This document shows, piece after piece, positions 1-7,064 of a DNA stretch of 64,000 nucleotides. Source of the stretch: Janthinobacterium sp051380875. Lineage in GTDB: Bacteria > Pseudomonadota > Gammaproteobacteria > Burkholderiales > Burkholderiaceae_D. The notes below the pieces were generated by a model. The model was not told where the DNA came from. It did no database searches and was given only the letters and a program-made list of their open reading frames with translations. The DNA lies in NCBI RefSeq assembly GCF_051380875.1, contig NZ_JBNYXW010000013.1:1-64000 (forward strand). The letters run 5' to 3'. Positions within the stretch are counted from its first letter, which is position 1. The number at the start of each line of letters is the position of its first letter. A program made the position numbers and the translations under genes.

Positions 1-138
1 GCTCGCCTTGCATACCGCCGGTTTGGCAGAGCGGTGTTGCGCCTCGTAAAAGCCAGATCGACTCACGGCCAAAACCTCGCAGCTTTGTTGCACCGGAATG
101 GCCTCCTTTTGCAGCTGTCGAATGACCGTATAAATCAT
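1..138 (-). CDS. IS3-family transposase OrfB, N-terminal fragment (truncated by window)
   Basis: The 46 codons visible start MIYTVIRQLQKEAIPVQQSC, which is the typical N-terminus of IS3-family OrfB (the part before the HTH_21 and DDE integrase core). The ATG at 136-138 overlaps the OrfA stop in an ATGA arrangement and lies in the -1 frame relative to OrfA. In this family OrfB is usually made as an OrfAB fusion by -1 frameshifting, and the -1 frame is open from the A6G heptamer at 168-174 into OrfB. The catalytic DDE part lies beyond the window, so whether the enzyme is intact cannot be judged. Confidence 0.85.
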   Translation of the reverse strand, partial: MIYTVIRQLQKEAIPVQQSCEVLAVSRSGFYEAQHRSAKPAVCKAS

Positions 139-434
139 TTCATTTCGCGGGCAAAGAAGGCCGATGCCTTTTTTAAGATGGTGACGTCCTGCCGAAGTTG
201 CAGATTTTCCAGCTCCAATTGCCGGATTCTCTGCTGCTCGGCCGTGAGCGGCTTGCCGATGCCTGGCTGGCCGTTCTGCTCGGCACTGTACTGCATCAAC
301 CAGCGCCGGATCGCGGTCTGGCCGATGCTCATGGTCTCGCTGACATTTTGGACGCTTTGACCTTGTTCCTGGACCATGCGTACCACTTCCAGCTTCAGGC
401 TGGTATCGAATACTCTACGTTTTTTTGTTGTCAT
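135..434 (-). CDS. IS3-family transposase OrfA (DNA-binding subunit)
   Basis: A 99-residue protein with the OrfA layout: an N-terminal helix-turn-helix of the HTH_8/transposase_8 type (about residues 8-50, including the IGQTAIRRW turn), then a basic, Leu-rich coiled-coil segment (about 64-92) used for multimerisation with the OrfAB fusion. It binds the terminal repeats of the element. Length and motif order match intact family members. The gene ends with a TGA overlapping the OrfB ATG, and a canonical A-AAA-AAG slippery heptamer lies 31 bp before the stop. It appears complete. Confidence 0.92.
   Translation of the reverse strand: MTTKKRRVFDTSLKLEVVRMVQEQGQSVQNVSETMSIGQTAIRRWLMQYSAEQNGQPGIGKPLTAEQQRIRQLELENLQLRQDVTILKKASAFFAREMK
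168..174 (-). other. Probable -1 programmed frameshift heptamer (A6G)
   Basis: On the minus strand the OrfA zero frame reads TTA AAA AAG, giving the canonical A-AAA-AAG slip site. After a -1 slip the frame has no stop and continues directly into OrfB, which is the known way IS3-family elements make their active OrfAB transposase. Confidence 0.75.
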
Positions 435-520
435 GCTTCACTCCTCAGAAGATGGATTTTCCACCTATTGAGGTGTCCGGGCAAATTAGACCACAGCACA
501 TGTCGACCTCAACCGTTTCA

Positions 521-594
521 ACCGCCCGGTGCGGACCCGCATGCGGGGTGGTGTGGGAGGGGACCGGCCAGTTACTGGCCGCCCCTATCCCGAT
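521..594 (+). ncRNA. 3' end of a group II intron (domains V and VI), fragment
   Basis: The RNA from 521 to 552 folds like domain V: a 9-bp lower stem (521-529 with 544-552, one G-G mismatch and one G-U), a two-base bulge on the 3' side and a short capped upper stem. The RNA from 555 to 594 folds like domain VI: GGGA and GGGG on the 5' side pair with CCCC and UCCC on the 3' side, leaving an unpaired A at 587, eight nucleotides from the predicted 3' splice end (GAT, 592-594). That is the usual branch-point position. The rest of the intron and any reverse transcriptase are missing, replaced by the IS3-family element immediately upstream. It cannot splice by itself. Confidence 0.65.
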
Positions 595-634
595 TTCATG
601 CCAGTCACCGCAGTAACACTGCTGTCGCCGCCAA

Positions 635-1168
635 TTATGCCGTTTGCCCCAGGCTGACCAGGTGGGCCAGGGTGTCTTGCGCATTCATGGTCTTGGCCAG
701 CGATACGGCGCTCATGCCGCGGCTGTCCACCGCATCGATACTGGCGCCGTGTTGTAGCAGCAGATCAAGGATGGCCAGGCGGTTGAACATGGCTGCCATC
801 ATCAATGGCGTCTTGCCGTCCGGGCTGGCGCCGTCCGCCCTGGCGCCGTGTTTGAGCAGCAGTTCGGCGATGTCCAGGTAGCCTTTATACGCCACGCCAG
901 CCAGCGGCGTTTGCCCCTGCTCGTTGGGCACGTTGGCGTCGGCGCCCGCTTCGAGCAGCAGGCGCGAGGTTTCCAGGTGGCCGTGGTAGCTGGCCAGCAT
1001 GATCAGGCTGTCGCCTTTTTCGTTGCGGAAGTTGACCGGTACACCTTGGGCGACCATGGACACCAGTTGCTGCGTATCGCCTTCGCGCACCAGGGCGAAC
1101 AGGCCCTGGATGAATTCCAGCGTTTCGGCATCCATCGTGGCCGGGATTTTCCTTGCATCGGCGTTCAT
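635..1168 (-). CDS. Ankyrin-repeat protein
   Basis: A 177-residue protein made almost wholly of about four ankyrin repeats (residues 50-175), each with the G-TPL-x-A/G and LLxxGA pattern, preceded by a helical N-terminal region. No signal peptide or membrane segment is visible, so it is probably a cytosolic protein-binding scaffold; the partner is unknown. The ATG at 1168 is the first start in frame. The gene stands alone between mobile-DNA remnants and the superoxide dismutase gene, 94 bp away on the same strand. Small bacterial ankyrin proteins next to oxidative-stress enzymes such as catalase are known, so a link with sodC is possible but only inferred. Confidence 0.85.
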   Translation of the reverse strand: MNADARKIPATMDAETLEFIQGLFALVREGDTQQLVSMVAQGVPVNFRNEKGDSLIMLASYHGHLETSRLLLEAGADANVPNEQGQTPLAGVAYKGYLDIAELLLKHGARADGASPDGKTPLMMAAMFNRLAILDLLLQHGASIDAVDSRGMSAVSLAKTMNAQDTLAHLVSLGQTA

Positions 1169-1262
1169 TGTGTTCTTTCAGCGAAGGTGGTCAAGGTGCC
1201 CAGTCTACTATGCGAACGGCATCGGCACGGGTGCCGCGATGGCCCGTACTAATTCATCACGC

Positions 1263-1775
1263 TTACTTCACCACGCCGCAAGCCATGCGCGCACCGCCGC
1301 CACCGAGTTTTTCCGGATGGTCGCTGTGATTGTCGCTGCCCGCGTGCACCATCAGGGCATGGCCCTTGAATTCATCGGCTTTCAGGCGCGGCGCCAGCAC
1401 CGGGTAGGTGGCCGTGCCATCGGCGCCGACGTAGAGCGCGGGCAAGTCGCCCTTGTGGCCGGATTTGTCGTATGGCCCCTTGTGCGCCGCCGTTTTTGCG
1501 GGATCCCAGTGGCCGCCGGCGGCACCCGCAGGCGTCGGCTTGCCGTCGGTGACGCTGGCGTCGCACGACGGCTTTTCATGCAGGTGGAAGCCGTGCGTGC
1601 CGGCGGGCAAACCTTTCAGGTCGGGCGTGAGCAGGGCGCCGTAGGGAGTTTGCGTGATGCTGACCGTGCCAGCGGCCTGTTCCACGCCATTCGGCCCCGC
1701 AAAGAATAGTTCCACTGTTTGCGCTTGGGCCAGCGGCGCACCGAATACCAACACTGCCATCAATAGCATCTTCAT
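1263..1775 (-). CDS. sodC: Periplasmic Cu,Zn superoxide dismutase
   Basis: Converts superoxide to oxygen and hydrogen peroxide in the periplasm. The 170-residue product starts at ATG 1775, with GGGAG as ribosome-binding site; the frame is open much further upstream, but that stretch crosses unrelated remnants. A signal peptide ends at about residue 18 (AQA). Metal ligands are visible: HGFHLH at 61-66, GGHW (His89), His98, His107, the following Asp, and His144 near the C-terminus. Cys71 and Cys166 would make the family disulphide. The electrostatic loop and the GGGGARMACGV tail are normal, so the enzyme looks functional. Confidence 0.95.
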   Translation of the reverse strand: MKMLLMAVLVFGAPLAQAQTVELFFAGPNGVEQAAGTVSITQTPYGALLTPDLKGLPAGTHGFHLHEKPSCDASVTDGKPTPAGAAGGHWDPAKTAAHKGPYDKSGHKGDLPALYVGADGTATYPVLAPRLKADEFKGHALMVHAGSDNHSDHPEKLGGGGARMACGVVK

Positions 1776-2054
1776 ATTCGCTCCCAGGTTGACTTGCCAA
1801 ATAGGGCACATGCACTGTGCTGTGGCCATTGTCGCATTACGCCGGAATTTGCCGCGCCCGGTTGCAGCTATCTTTGCACGCCGGTGGCGGACGGTACCCA
1901 GGGGGCCGGTGTCAGGTCTGCCATTCAGACACGATCTCAGCTTTGGCCTGTTGATCCGCCTTGTGCGCAGCAAGCAGTGTTTTCTCAAATGCGGATAGGG
2001 CTCGACTGACTGTCCTGCTTGATATGCGGAAAGAGGCGGTTCTTTTGGGCATGG

Positions 2055-2570
2055 CAAAAGGTCCTCGTGCCGCAAGTGTATGTGCGCCTGCGCGCCGATG
2101 ACATCGATGACATCGATGGCACGGGCGCCTTGTTGGCCGGCAAGGATGTCGATATCAACATCACGGGCGACCTGACCAACAGCGGCACCATTGCCGGGCG
2201 CGATGTGGTGCTGCCCAATGCGGAGAACGTCAACAACCTGGGCGGCCGCATCGATTGCGATGACCGGGCAGGCGCTGGGCAGATGCAGAACGATCTTGTT
2301 TTTGCACTGGCGAACTTGGACCGCGATTTTGAACAACTTGGAGATGACGGTCGATGGCTGCGCCTGCGACAGCGCTGGATGCTGCAGTGCCTGGGTCCGC
2401 AGTTGCTGGTGCAAGACATAGGCCGCTGCATGCAGCAACAAGCACATGCAATTGGCGAGAAAGCTGGTGCAAGGCGGTAGCGTGGCGCTGATCGCCGGCA
2501 ACGACAATCGCGGCAGCAGCATTGTGGCGGAAACGCAGTTGCTGGCCAGTGCGGGTCATGGAAATTCACA
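2055..2570 (+). pseudogene. Filamentous haemagglutinin-type exoprotein, internal fragment, disrupted
   Basis: Two pieces of an FHA-like two-partner-secretion adhesin are recognisable. From 2055 to 2252 the translation contains VLVPQVYVRL, then GTGALLAGKDVDI, LTNSGTIAGRDV and NNLGGRI, all typical of the haemagglutinin repeat region. From 2470 to about 2570, in a different frame, QGGSVALIAGND and a short continuation follow. The 217 bp between them are an inverted piece of transposase gene. No start, secretion domain or C-terminus is present, so this is an isolated internal scrap of a very large gene. Confidence 0.75.
2268..2470 (-). pseudogene. IS1380-family transposase, C-terminal fragment
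   Basis: About 68 codons on the minus strand match, with few changes, the C-terminal part of the IS1380-family transposase at 12108-12312 (shared blocks: SFLANCM, LLLHAAAYVLHQQLRTQAL, SKLFKIAVQVRQ, NKIVLHLPSAC). It lacks the N-terminal and catalytic parts and the last 20 or so codons, and has no terminal repeats. It is similar but clearly not identical in DNA to the later copy, so it is an older remnant and not a recent partial duplication. Confidence 0.8.
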
Positions 2571-2681
2571 TGAGGCATGCCAGCCTTCACGCGCGTGCGC
2601 CGCGAGGGTGACTTGAGGCCGTCGAGGGTAGTGATCAACGGGAAGTGCCCAAGCCACGGCCGCAAGGCGGGAATACCTGTC

Positions 2682-3380
2682 TCAGTCGATATAAGTGAGG
2701 CCGGCTTGCTGCAGCGGGCCGCGCATATTGTACATATCGAGGCCCAGCACGCCGGACGCCAGCCTGGCGCGTTTTTCTTCTTCCAAATCTTCGCGCTGCT
2801 GGGCGATGGCAGCTACGCGCGCCACGTCGGCCGCCGGCACGACTACCACGCCATCGTCGTCGGCGATGATGGCGTCGCCCGCGTTTACCAAGGCGCCTGC
2901 GCACAGCACGGGGATGTTGACGGAGCCGAGGGTCGCCTTGATCGTGCCTTTGGCGCTGACACCCTTGCTCCAGACGGGAAAGCCCATCTCCTTGAGGATG
3001 CGCACGTCGCGCACGCCGGCGTCGATGATCAGCGCCTTGGCACCGCGTGCCATGAAGCTGGTGGCCAGCAAGTCACCGAAATAGCCATCCATGCAGTCGG
3101 CAGTGATGGCGGCGACGACGATGTCGCCCGGCTCGATCTGTTCGGCTGCCACGTGCATCATCCAGTTGTCGCCCGGATGCAGCAACACCGTCACGGCAGT
3201 CCCGGCCACCAGCGCGCCCGGATAGATGGGGCGCATATACGGCTTCAGCAGGCCCACTCTGCCCATGGCCTCGTGCACGGTGGCGCTGCCGAACTGGCCA
3301 AGGTGTGCCACATGCTGCTGTTCGGCGCGCACGATGTTGCGCTTGACGACGCCCAGTTGATTCATCAATGGTGTGCTCAT
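2682..3380 (-). CDS. galC: 4-carboxy-4-hydroxy-2-oxoadipate aldolase (RraA fold)
   Basis: The last enzyme of gallate (and protocatechuate 4,5-cleavage) catabolism: it cleaves 4-carboxy-4-hydroxy-2-oxoadipate to pyruvate and oxaloacetate, and family members also decarboxylate oxaloacetate. The 232-residue protein has the RraA/LigK fold with the conserved G-V-R-D segment (IIDAGVRDVR, about residues 118-127), whose Arg and Asp bind substrate and metal, plus the ADDDGVVVVP strand. ATG 3380 overlaps the ligJ stop (ATGA), so the two are translationally coupled. It is the third and last gene of the minus-strand gallate operon. Confidence 0.93.
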   Translation of the reverse strand: MSTPLMNQLGVVKRNIVRAEQQHVAHLGQFGSATVHEAMGRVGLLKPYMRPIYPGALVAGTAVTVLLHPGDNWMMHVAAEQIEPGDIVVAAITADCMDGYFGDLLATSFMARGAKALIIDAGVRDVRILKEMGFPVWSKGVSAKGTIKATLGSVNIPVLCAGALVNAGDAIIADDDGVVVVPAADVARVAAIAQQREDLEEEKRARLASGVLGLDMYNMRGPLQQAGLTYID

Positions 3381-4414
3381 AATCCTTTTCCTTTCAAGAT
3401 GTTGTCCAGGCGCGGAAACACGGCGCGCGCATTGCCTTCAAAGATGCTGTAGCGCTCGGCATCGGTGAGATTTGCCGCCTCGATATAGCGCTTGGTGTCG
3501 TCGTAGTAATGACCTGTTTCCGGATCGATGCCGCGCACCGCACCGATCATTTCGGACGCAAACAGCACGTTTTTCACGGGTATGACCTTGGTCAACAAGT
3601 CGATGCCCGGCTGGTGGTAGACGCAGGTGTCGAAGAAGATATTGTTCAGCAGGTGCTCGCTCAAAAGGGGTTTCTTCATCTCCTGCGCCAGTCCGCGGAA
3701 GCGGCCCCAGTGGTAGGGTACGGCGCCGCCGCCGTGCGGGATCAGCAATTTCAGGTCCGGGAAATCCTTGAACAGATCGCTGGTCAGGCACTGCATGAAG
3801 GCGGTGGTGTCGGCGTTCAGGTAGTGGGCGCCCGTCGTATGGAAGCAGTCGTTGCAGCTGGTGCTGACGTGGATCATGGCGGGAATGCCGTATTCCACCA
3901 TCTTTTCATAGATCGGATACCAGGATTTGTCAAACAGCGGGGGCGAGGTCCAATGGCCGCCCGAGGGGTCGGGATTGAGGTTGATGCCCACCATGCCGAA
4001 TTGCTTGACACATTTCTCGAGTTCCGGGATGCAGCTGGCGGGATCGACGCCGGGCGATTGCGGCAGCATCGCCGCGCCGATGAAGTTGTCCGGGAAGAGC
4101 TCGGCCACGCGCGCGCACAGCTCGTTGCAGATGGCGGCCCAGGTGGCGCTGGTGTTGAAGTCGCCGATATGGTGGGCCATGAAGCTGGCGCGCGGCGAGA
4201 AGATGGTCAGGTCCGAACCGCGCTCCTTCATCAGGCGTAGCTGGTTCAGTTCGATCGATTCGCGCAGCTCGTCGTCGCTGATGCGCAGTTCCGACACTTT
4301 CGGGCCCAGTGCCGGCGTGGCCAGGTTGGCCACCTGGCGCTTGCGCCACGCTTCCAGCGCGGGCGGCGCCGTCGTGTAGTGGCCATGGCAATCGATAATC
4401 AGGGGTGCTCGCAT
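3377..4414 (-). CDS. ligJ: 4-oxalomesaconate hydratase, LigJ (amidohydrolase) type
   Basis: Hydrates 4-oxalomesaconate to 4-carboxy-4-hydroxy-2-oxoadipate, feeding galC. The 345-residue protein is an amidohydrolase-superfamily TIM barrel: the N-terminal DCHGH metal motif (His10, His12), MIHVSTSCNDC in the middle, LLIPHGGG and the C-terminal FASEMIGA segment containing the equivalent of the conserved acidic residue. AAGGA precedes ATG 4414. The gene lies 13 bp after galD. In Pseudomonas putida the same step is done by GalB, an unrelated PIG-L/LmbE-fold enzyme; here the enzyme is of the LigJ type known from Sphingobium and Comamonas. Confidence 0.92.
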   Translation of the reverse strand: MRAPLIIDCHGHYTTAPPALEAWRKRQVANLATPALGPKVSELRISDDELRESIELNQLRLMKERGSDLTIFSPRASFMAHHIGDFNTSATWAAICNELCARVAELFPDNFIGAAMLPQSPGVDPASCIPELEKCVKQFGMVGINLNPDPSGGHWTSPPLFDKSWYPIYEKMVEYGIPAMIHVSTSCNDCFHTTGAHYLNADTTAFMQCLTSDLFKDFPDLKLLIPHGGGAVPYHWGRFRGLAQEMKKPLLSEHLLNNIFFDTCVYHQPGIDLLTKVIPVKNVLFASEMIGAVRGIDPETGHYYDDTKRYIEAANLTDAERYSIFEGNARAVFPRLDNILKGKGL

Positions 4415-4427
4415 GCGGTATTCCTTT

Positions 4428-5543
4428 TCAGAGGGACGCGGGGATGAGGACTTCTCCCCGCATGATGGGACGGGCAGTGCGCAGCAGCGCGGCGCGTGCG
4501 ACCAGCCCGGGATGGTTCGGATCGAGCGCCAGCTCCACGCTGAATTCGCCGGTCGGGTGTTCGATGGACAGGGTCTGACTGGTGCCGCCCGGCGTCTTGG
4601 CTATGCCTTGCGCGATGGAGCCTGGCAGCACGCAGGCGGTGGCGACGGTGACGGCCGCCAGCACGCCGATCGATTCGTGGCAGACGTGCGGGATGAAACA
4701 GCGCGTGGTCAGGCTGCCGCCCGCGCGCGGCGCGGCGATCAGGCACATCTTCGGATAGTTTTTTGTCGTCACATCGCCCAGGCCCATCAGCGGGCCGGCG
4801 GCCAGGCGCAGCGCTTCGACGCAGGCGCGCAGCGCCGTATCAGCGTTCAGTTCTGCCACGCTTTCGTAGCCGGAGATGCCAAAATCGCCAGCGCGCACCA
4901 GCACCATCGGCATGCCGTTGTCGATCAGCGTGGCCTCCACCTCGCACGGTGCTGATCCGCCGATGGCGATGCGGTCCAGTGCCTTGCCGCTGGGCAGCAG
5001 GGCAGGGCAGACGGAGCCGGCCGTATCGAGGAAATTGATGCTGATCGGGGCCGCCGTGCCGGGCACGCCGTCGATGCGGGCGTCGCCACCGTATTGCAGC
5101 TTGCCGCCCGGCGTTGGCATGCTGGCGTCGCATTGCATCTGCGTGTTCAGCGTCAGGATGCGCGCCGTGGTGATGCCATCGGCGATGGGCAGCAAGCCCC
5201 GTTCCAGGGCGAAGGGCAGCACGGCGGCCAGCATATTGCCGCAGTTGGGCGTGACGTCGACCGTGTCGTTGCTCGGCTGCAGTTGGGCGAACAGGAAGTC
5301 CAGGTCGACGCCGGGTGTGCTGCTGCGGCGCACGATGCCGACCTTGCTGGTCAGCGGATGGGCGCCGCCCAAGCCGTCGATTTGGCGCGGATCCGGCGAG
5401 CCCAGCGCCGCCAGCAGCACGCGGTCGCGTTCGGCGGTGTCGGTCGGCAGGTCCGATTCCAGGAAGAACGGCCCACGCGAAGTGCCGCCGCGCATCAGCA
5501 TGCAGGGAATGGCGCGCAGATCGGAGTCAGGTTGTTGGTTCAT
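4428..5543 (-). CDS. galD: 4-oxalomesaconate tautomerase (PrpF family)
   Basis: Converts the keto form of 4-oxalomesaconate, made by gallate ring cleavage and tautomerisation, to the enol form used by the hydratase. The 371-residue protein belongs to the PrpF/diaminopimelate-epimerase-like fold: CMLMRGGTSRGPFF near the N-terminus, then DVTPNCGNM with the catalytic-type Cys, and GSIAQGIA near the end. The open frame extends to 5669, but the extension has no family similarity; ATG 5543, giving MNQQPDS, fits the family start. It is the first gene of the galD-ligJ-galC operon and diverges from the regulator gene. Confidence 0.92.
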   Translation of the reverse strand: MNQQPDSDLRAIPCMLMRGGTSRGPFFLESDLPTDTAERDRVLLAALGSPDPRQIDGLGGAHPLTSKVGIVRRSSTPGVDLDFLFAQLQPSNDTVDVTPNCGNMLAAVLPFALERGLLPIADGITTARILTLNTQMQCDASMPTPGGKLQYGGDARIDGVPGTAAPISINFLDTAGSVCPALLPSGKALDRIAIGGSAPCEVEATLIDNGMPMVLVRAGDFGISGYESVAELNADTALRACVEALRLAAGPLMGLGDVTTKNYPKMCLIAAPRAGGSLTTRCFIPHVCHESIGVLAAVTVATACVLPGSIAQGIAKTPGGTSQTLSIEHPTGEFSVELALDPNHPGLVARAALLRTARPIMRGEVLIPASL

Positions 5544-5625
5544 AAGGACAGGCAAGCAGGCAGTGGCGATGCAGCCAGTATCGGCCCCGGTGCCCTTTGT
5601 GTGGTTGCATTGTGGGCTTTGATTT

Positions 5626-5644
5626 GTTCTAATCTGCTTATCGG
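5626..5644 (-). promoter_or_regulatory. Candidate GalR-binding motif upstream of galD
   Basis: On the minus strand this reads CCGATAAGCAGATTAGAAC. A copy matching at 16 of 19 positions occurs 120 bp before galT (6927-6945), in the same orientation relative to its downstream gene. Here it lies 83 bp before the galD start and 41 bp before the divergent regulator start. Shared placement at the two gallate-degradation promoters suggests an activator site; binding is inferred. Confidence 0.5.
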
Positions 5645-5684
5645 AACGACTTTCGTCCCAACATTTCACCGCTCTGGAGTCCTC

Positions 5685-6893
5685 ATGTTACTGGTCAGCC
5701 TGCGCCACTTGCACGCCTTCAACGTCGTCGCCGCCACGGGCGGCATCCGGCGCTCGTCGGAGAGCTTATTTCGGGCATCGTCGGCGGTGGCCCGTTCCGT
5801 CGCCGCACTGGAAGCCAGCCTGGACGTACCCCTATTCGAGCGCAAGGGACGCGGCATGCTGCTGACGGCCGCCGGCGAGGTGGTGCGTGCGCGTGCCGAG
5901 CGCATCGAAGCGGAACTGCGTCTGGTGCGTGAGGACGCGGTGCGTCTGCGCGACCGTGGTGGCAGCAAGGTGGGTGGCCTCGAGGCGCTGCTCAATGAAC
6001 GCCGCCTGCAGGCGGCGGCGTTGCTGGCCGAAGTGCATCACATGCCTAGCGTGGCGCGCGCCATGGGTGTGTCGCAGTCGGCCGTGAGCCAGGCCATCGC
6101 GCGGCTGGAAGATATGCTGGGCCAGCCCTTGTTCCTGCGCACGGCGCACGGCATGATGCCCACCGACGCGGGCCGGCGCTGGACGGAATCGTTTGAGCGG
6201 GTGCTGGCCGAACTGCGGTATATCCCGGAAGACATCGCCGCGCTGACCGGCGTGGTGCTGGGCGTGGTCAGCATCGGCGCGCTGCCGCTGGCGCGTTCGC
6301 AGTTGCTGCCGATGGCCATTGCCGCCGTGCTGGAACGCCATCCGCAACTGCACATCCGTTCGCTGGAAAGCCCCTATGAGGAACTCACGGCCAGCCTGTT
6401 GAGCGGGCGAGTCGACTTCATCGTCGGTGCGCAGCGGGCCGGCGCGGGCGATGCCTTTGTCTCGCGTTCACTGTTTGAAGACAAGGCGGCGCTGGTGGCG
6501 CGCAGCGGCCATCCGCTGGCCTCGCGCAAGAAGCTCGGTTTGCGGGACCTGGCCGGTTACCCGTGGGTGTTGTCGCGCGCTGGCACGCCCTTGCGCGAAT
6601 CGCTGCTGCAATTCTATGCGGGGCAGGGCGCGCAGGCGCCTGTACCTGCCGTCGAAACGGGCGACCTGGCGCTGCTGCGCGGCTTGCTGGTGGCCAGCGA
6701 CATGCTTACCGTGCTGTCCGCGCACCAGTTGCATCACGAGGTACAGACAGGCCAGCTGGTGGTGCTGCCGTTCGAGATGTCGGGCATGGAGCGGGGCATC
6801 GGCGTGACCACGCGCAAGGGTGCCCTACTGTCACCCGGTGCCCACGCACTGCTGGCGGAAATCGAGACGGTCAGCGCCCGCTGGCGCCAATAA
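5685..6893 (+). CDS. galR: LysR-type regulator with two tandem HTH domains, probable gallate regulator
   Basis: A 402-residue regulator, about 100 residues longer than a normal LysR protein. Residues 5-64 form one winged HTH of LysR type (LRHLHAFN to LLTAAG), residues about 104-164 form a second (ARAMGVSQSAVSQAIARLE, then LGQPLFLRT and DAGRRW), and 190-402 are a single substrate-binding-like effector domain. ATG 5685 has GGAG at 5676-5679; the frame is open far upstream but only opposite galD. Position between the two gallate units makes it the likely regulator. The double-HTH layout is uncommon for the family; the first HTH is the more diverged. Confidence 0.85.
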   Translation: MLLVSLRHLHAFNVVAATGGIRRSSESLFRASSAVARSVAALEASLDVPLFERKGRGMLLTAAGEVVRARAERIEAELRLVREDAVRLRDRGGSKVGGLEALLNERRLQAAALLAEVHHMPSVARAMGVSQSAVSQAIARLEDMLGQPLFLRTAHGMMPTDAGRRWTESFERVLAELRYIPEDIAALTGVVLGVVSIGALPLARSQLLPMAIAAVLERHPQLHIRSLESPYEELTASLLSGRVDFIVGAQRAGAGDAFVSRSLFEDKAALVARSGHPLASRKKLGLRDLAGYPWVLSRAGTPLRESLLQFYAGQGAQAPVPAVETGDLALLRGLLVASDMLTVLSAHQLHHEVQTGQLVVLPFEMSGMERGIGVTTRKGALLSPGAHALLAEIETVSARWRQ

Positions 6894-6926
6894 GGCGCGT
6901 CACGAATCTCTGCGTACCATTGCAGA

Positions 6927-6945
6927 CCGATAAGCAAATTGAAAC
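6927..6945 (+). promoter_or_regulatory. Candidate GalR-binding motif upstream of galT
   Basis: Reads CCGATAAGCAAATTGAAAC and pairs with the copy at 5626-5644 (16 of 19 identical). It lies 34 bp after the regulator gene and 120 bp before galT, consistent with an upstream activator site for the galT-galA-galP unit. No clear sigma-70 boxes could be assigned between it and the gene. Confidence 0.5.
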
Positions 6946-7064
6946 GGTACGGCAAGCAAAAGCAATACATCCATTCCTGTCAAAACGTACACTGCGAGAG
7001 CGGTGGCACTGCCATCTGTCTTTACATTTCTTTACATAAAACATAGATCCAGACAGGAGACTTA

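Larger units (their letters stand above)
1..495 (-). mobile_element. IS3-family insertion sequence, right part cut by window edge
   Basis: Two overlapping transposase frames read leftward and run off the window start. The upstream end of the element should lie near 493-495, where the minus strand begins TGTGGTCTAATTTGCCC; this resembles IS3-family terminal repeats, but the opposite end is outside the window, so the exact tip and target duplication cannot be proven. The element stops about 25 bp before the group II intron domain V, so it seems to have landed inside that intron. Confidence 0.8.

Noticed and set aside
1776..2522. Long open frame upstream of sodC on the same strand
   Set aside because: It runs across the adhesin and transposase remnants; sodC has its own signal peptide and ribosome-binding site at 1775.
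5094..5684. In-frame extension that would give the gallate regulator a 599-residue length
   Set aside because: It is the mirror of galD, has no family similarity and no ribosome-binding site; GGAG plus ATG at 5685 gives a sensible start.
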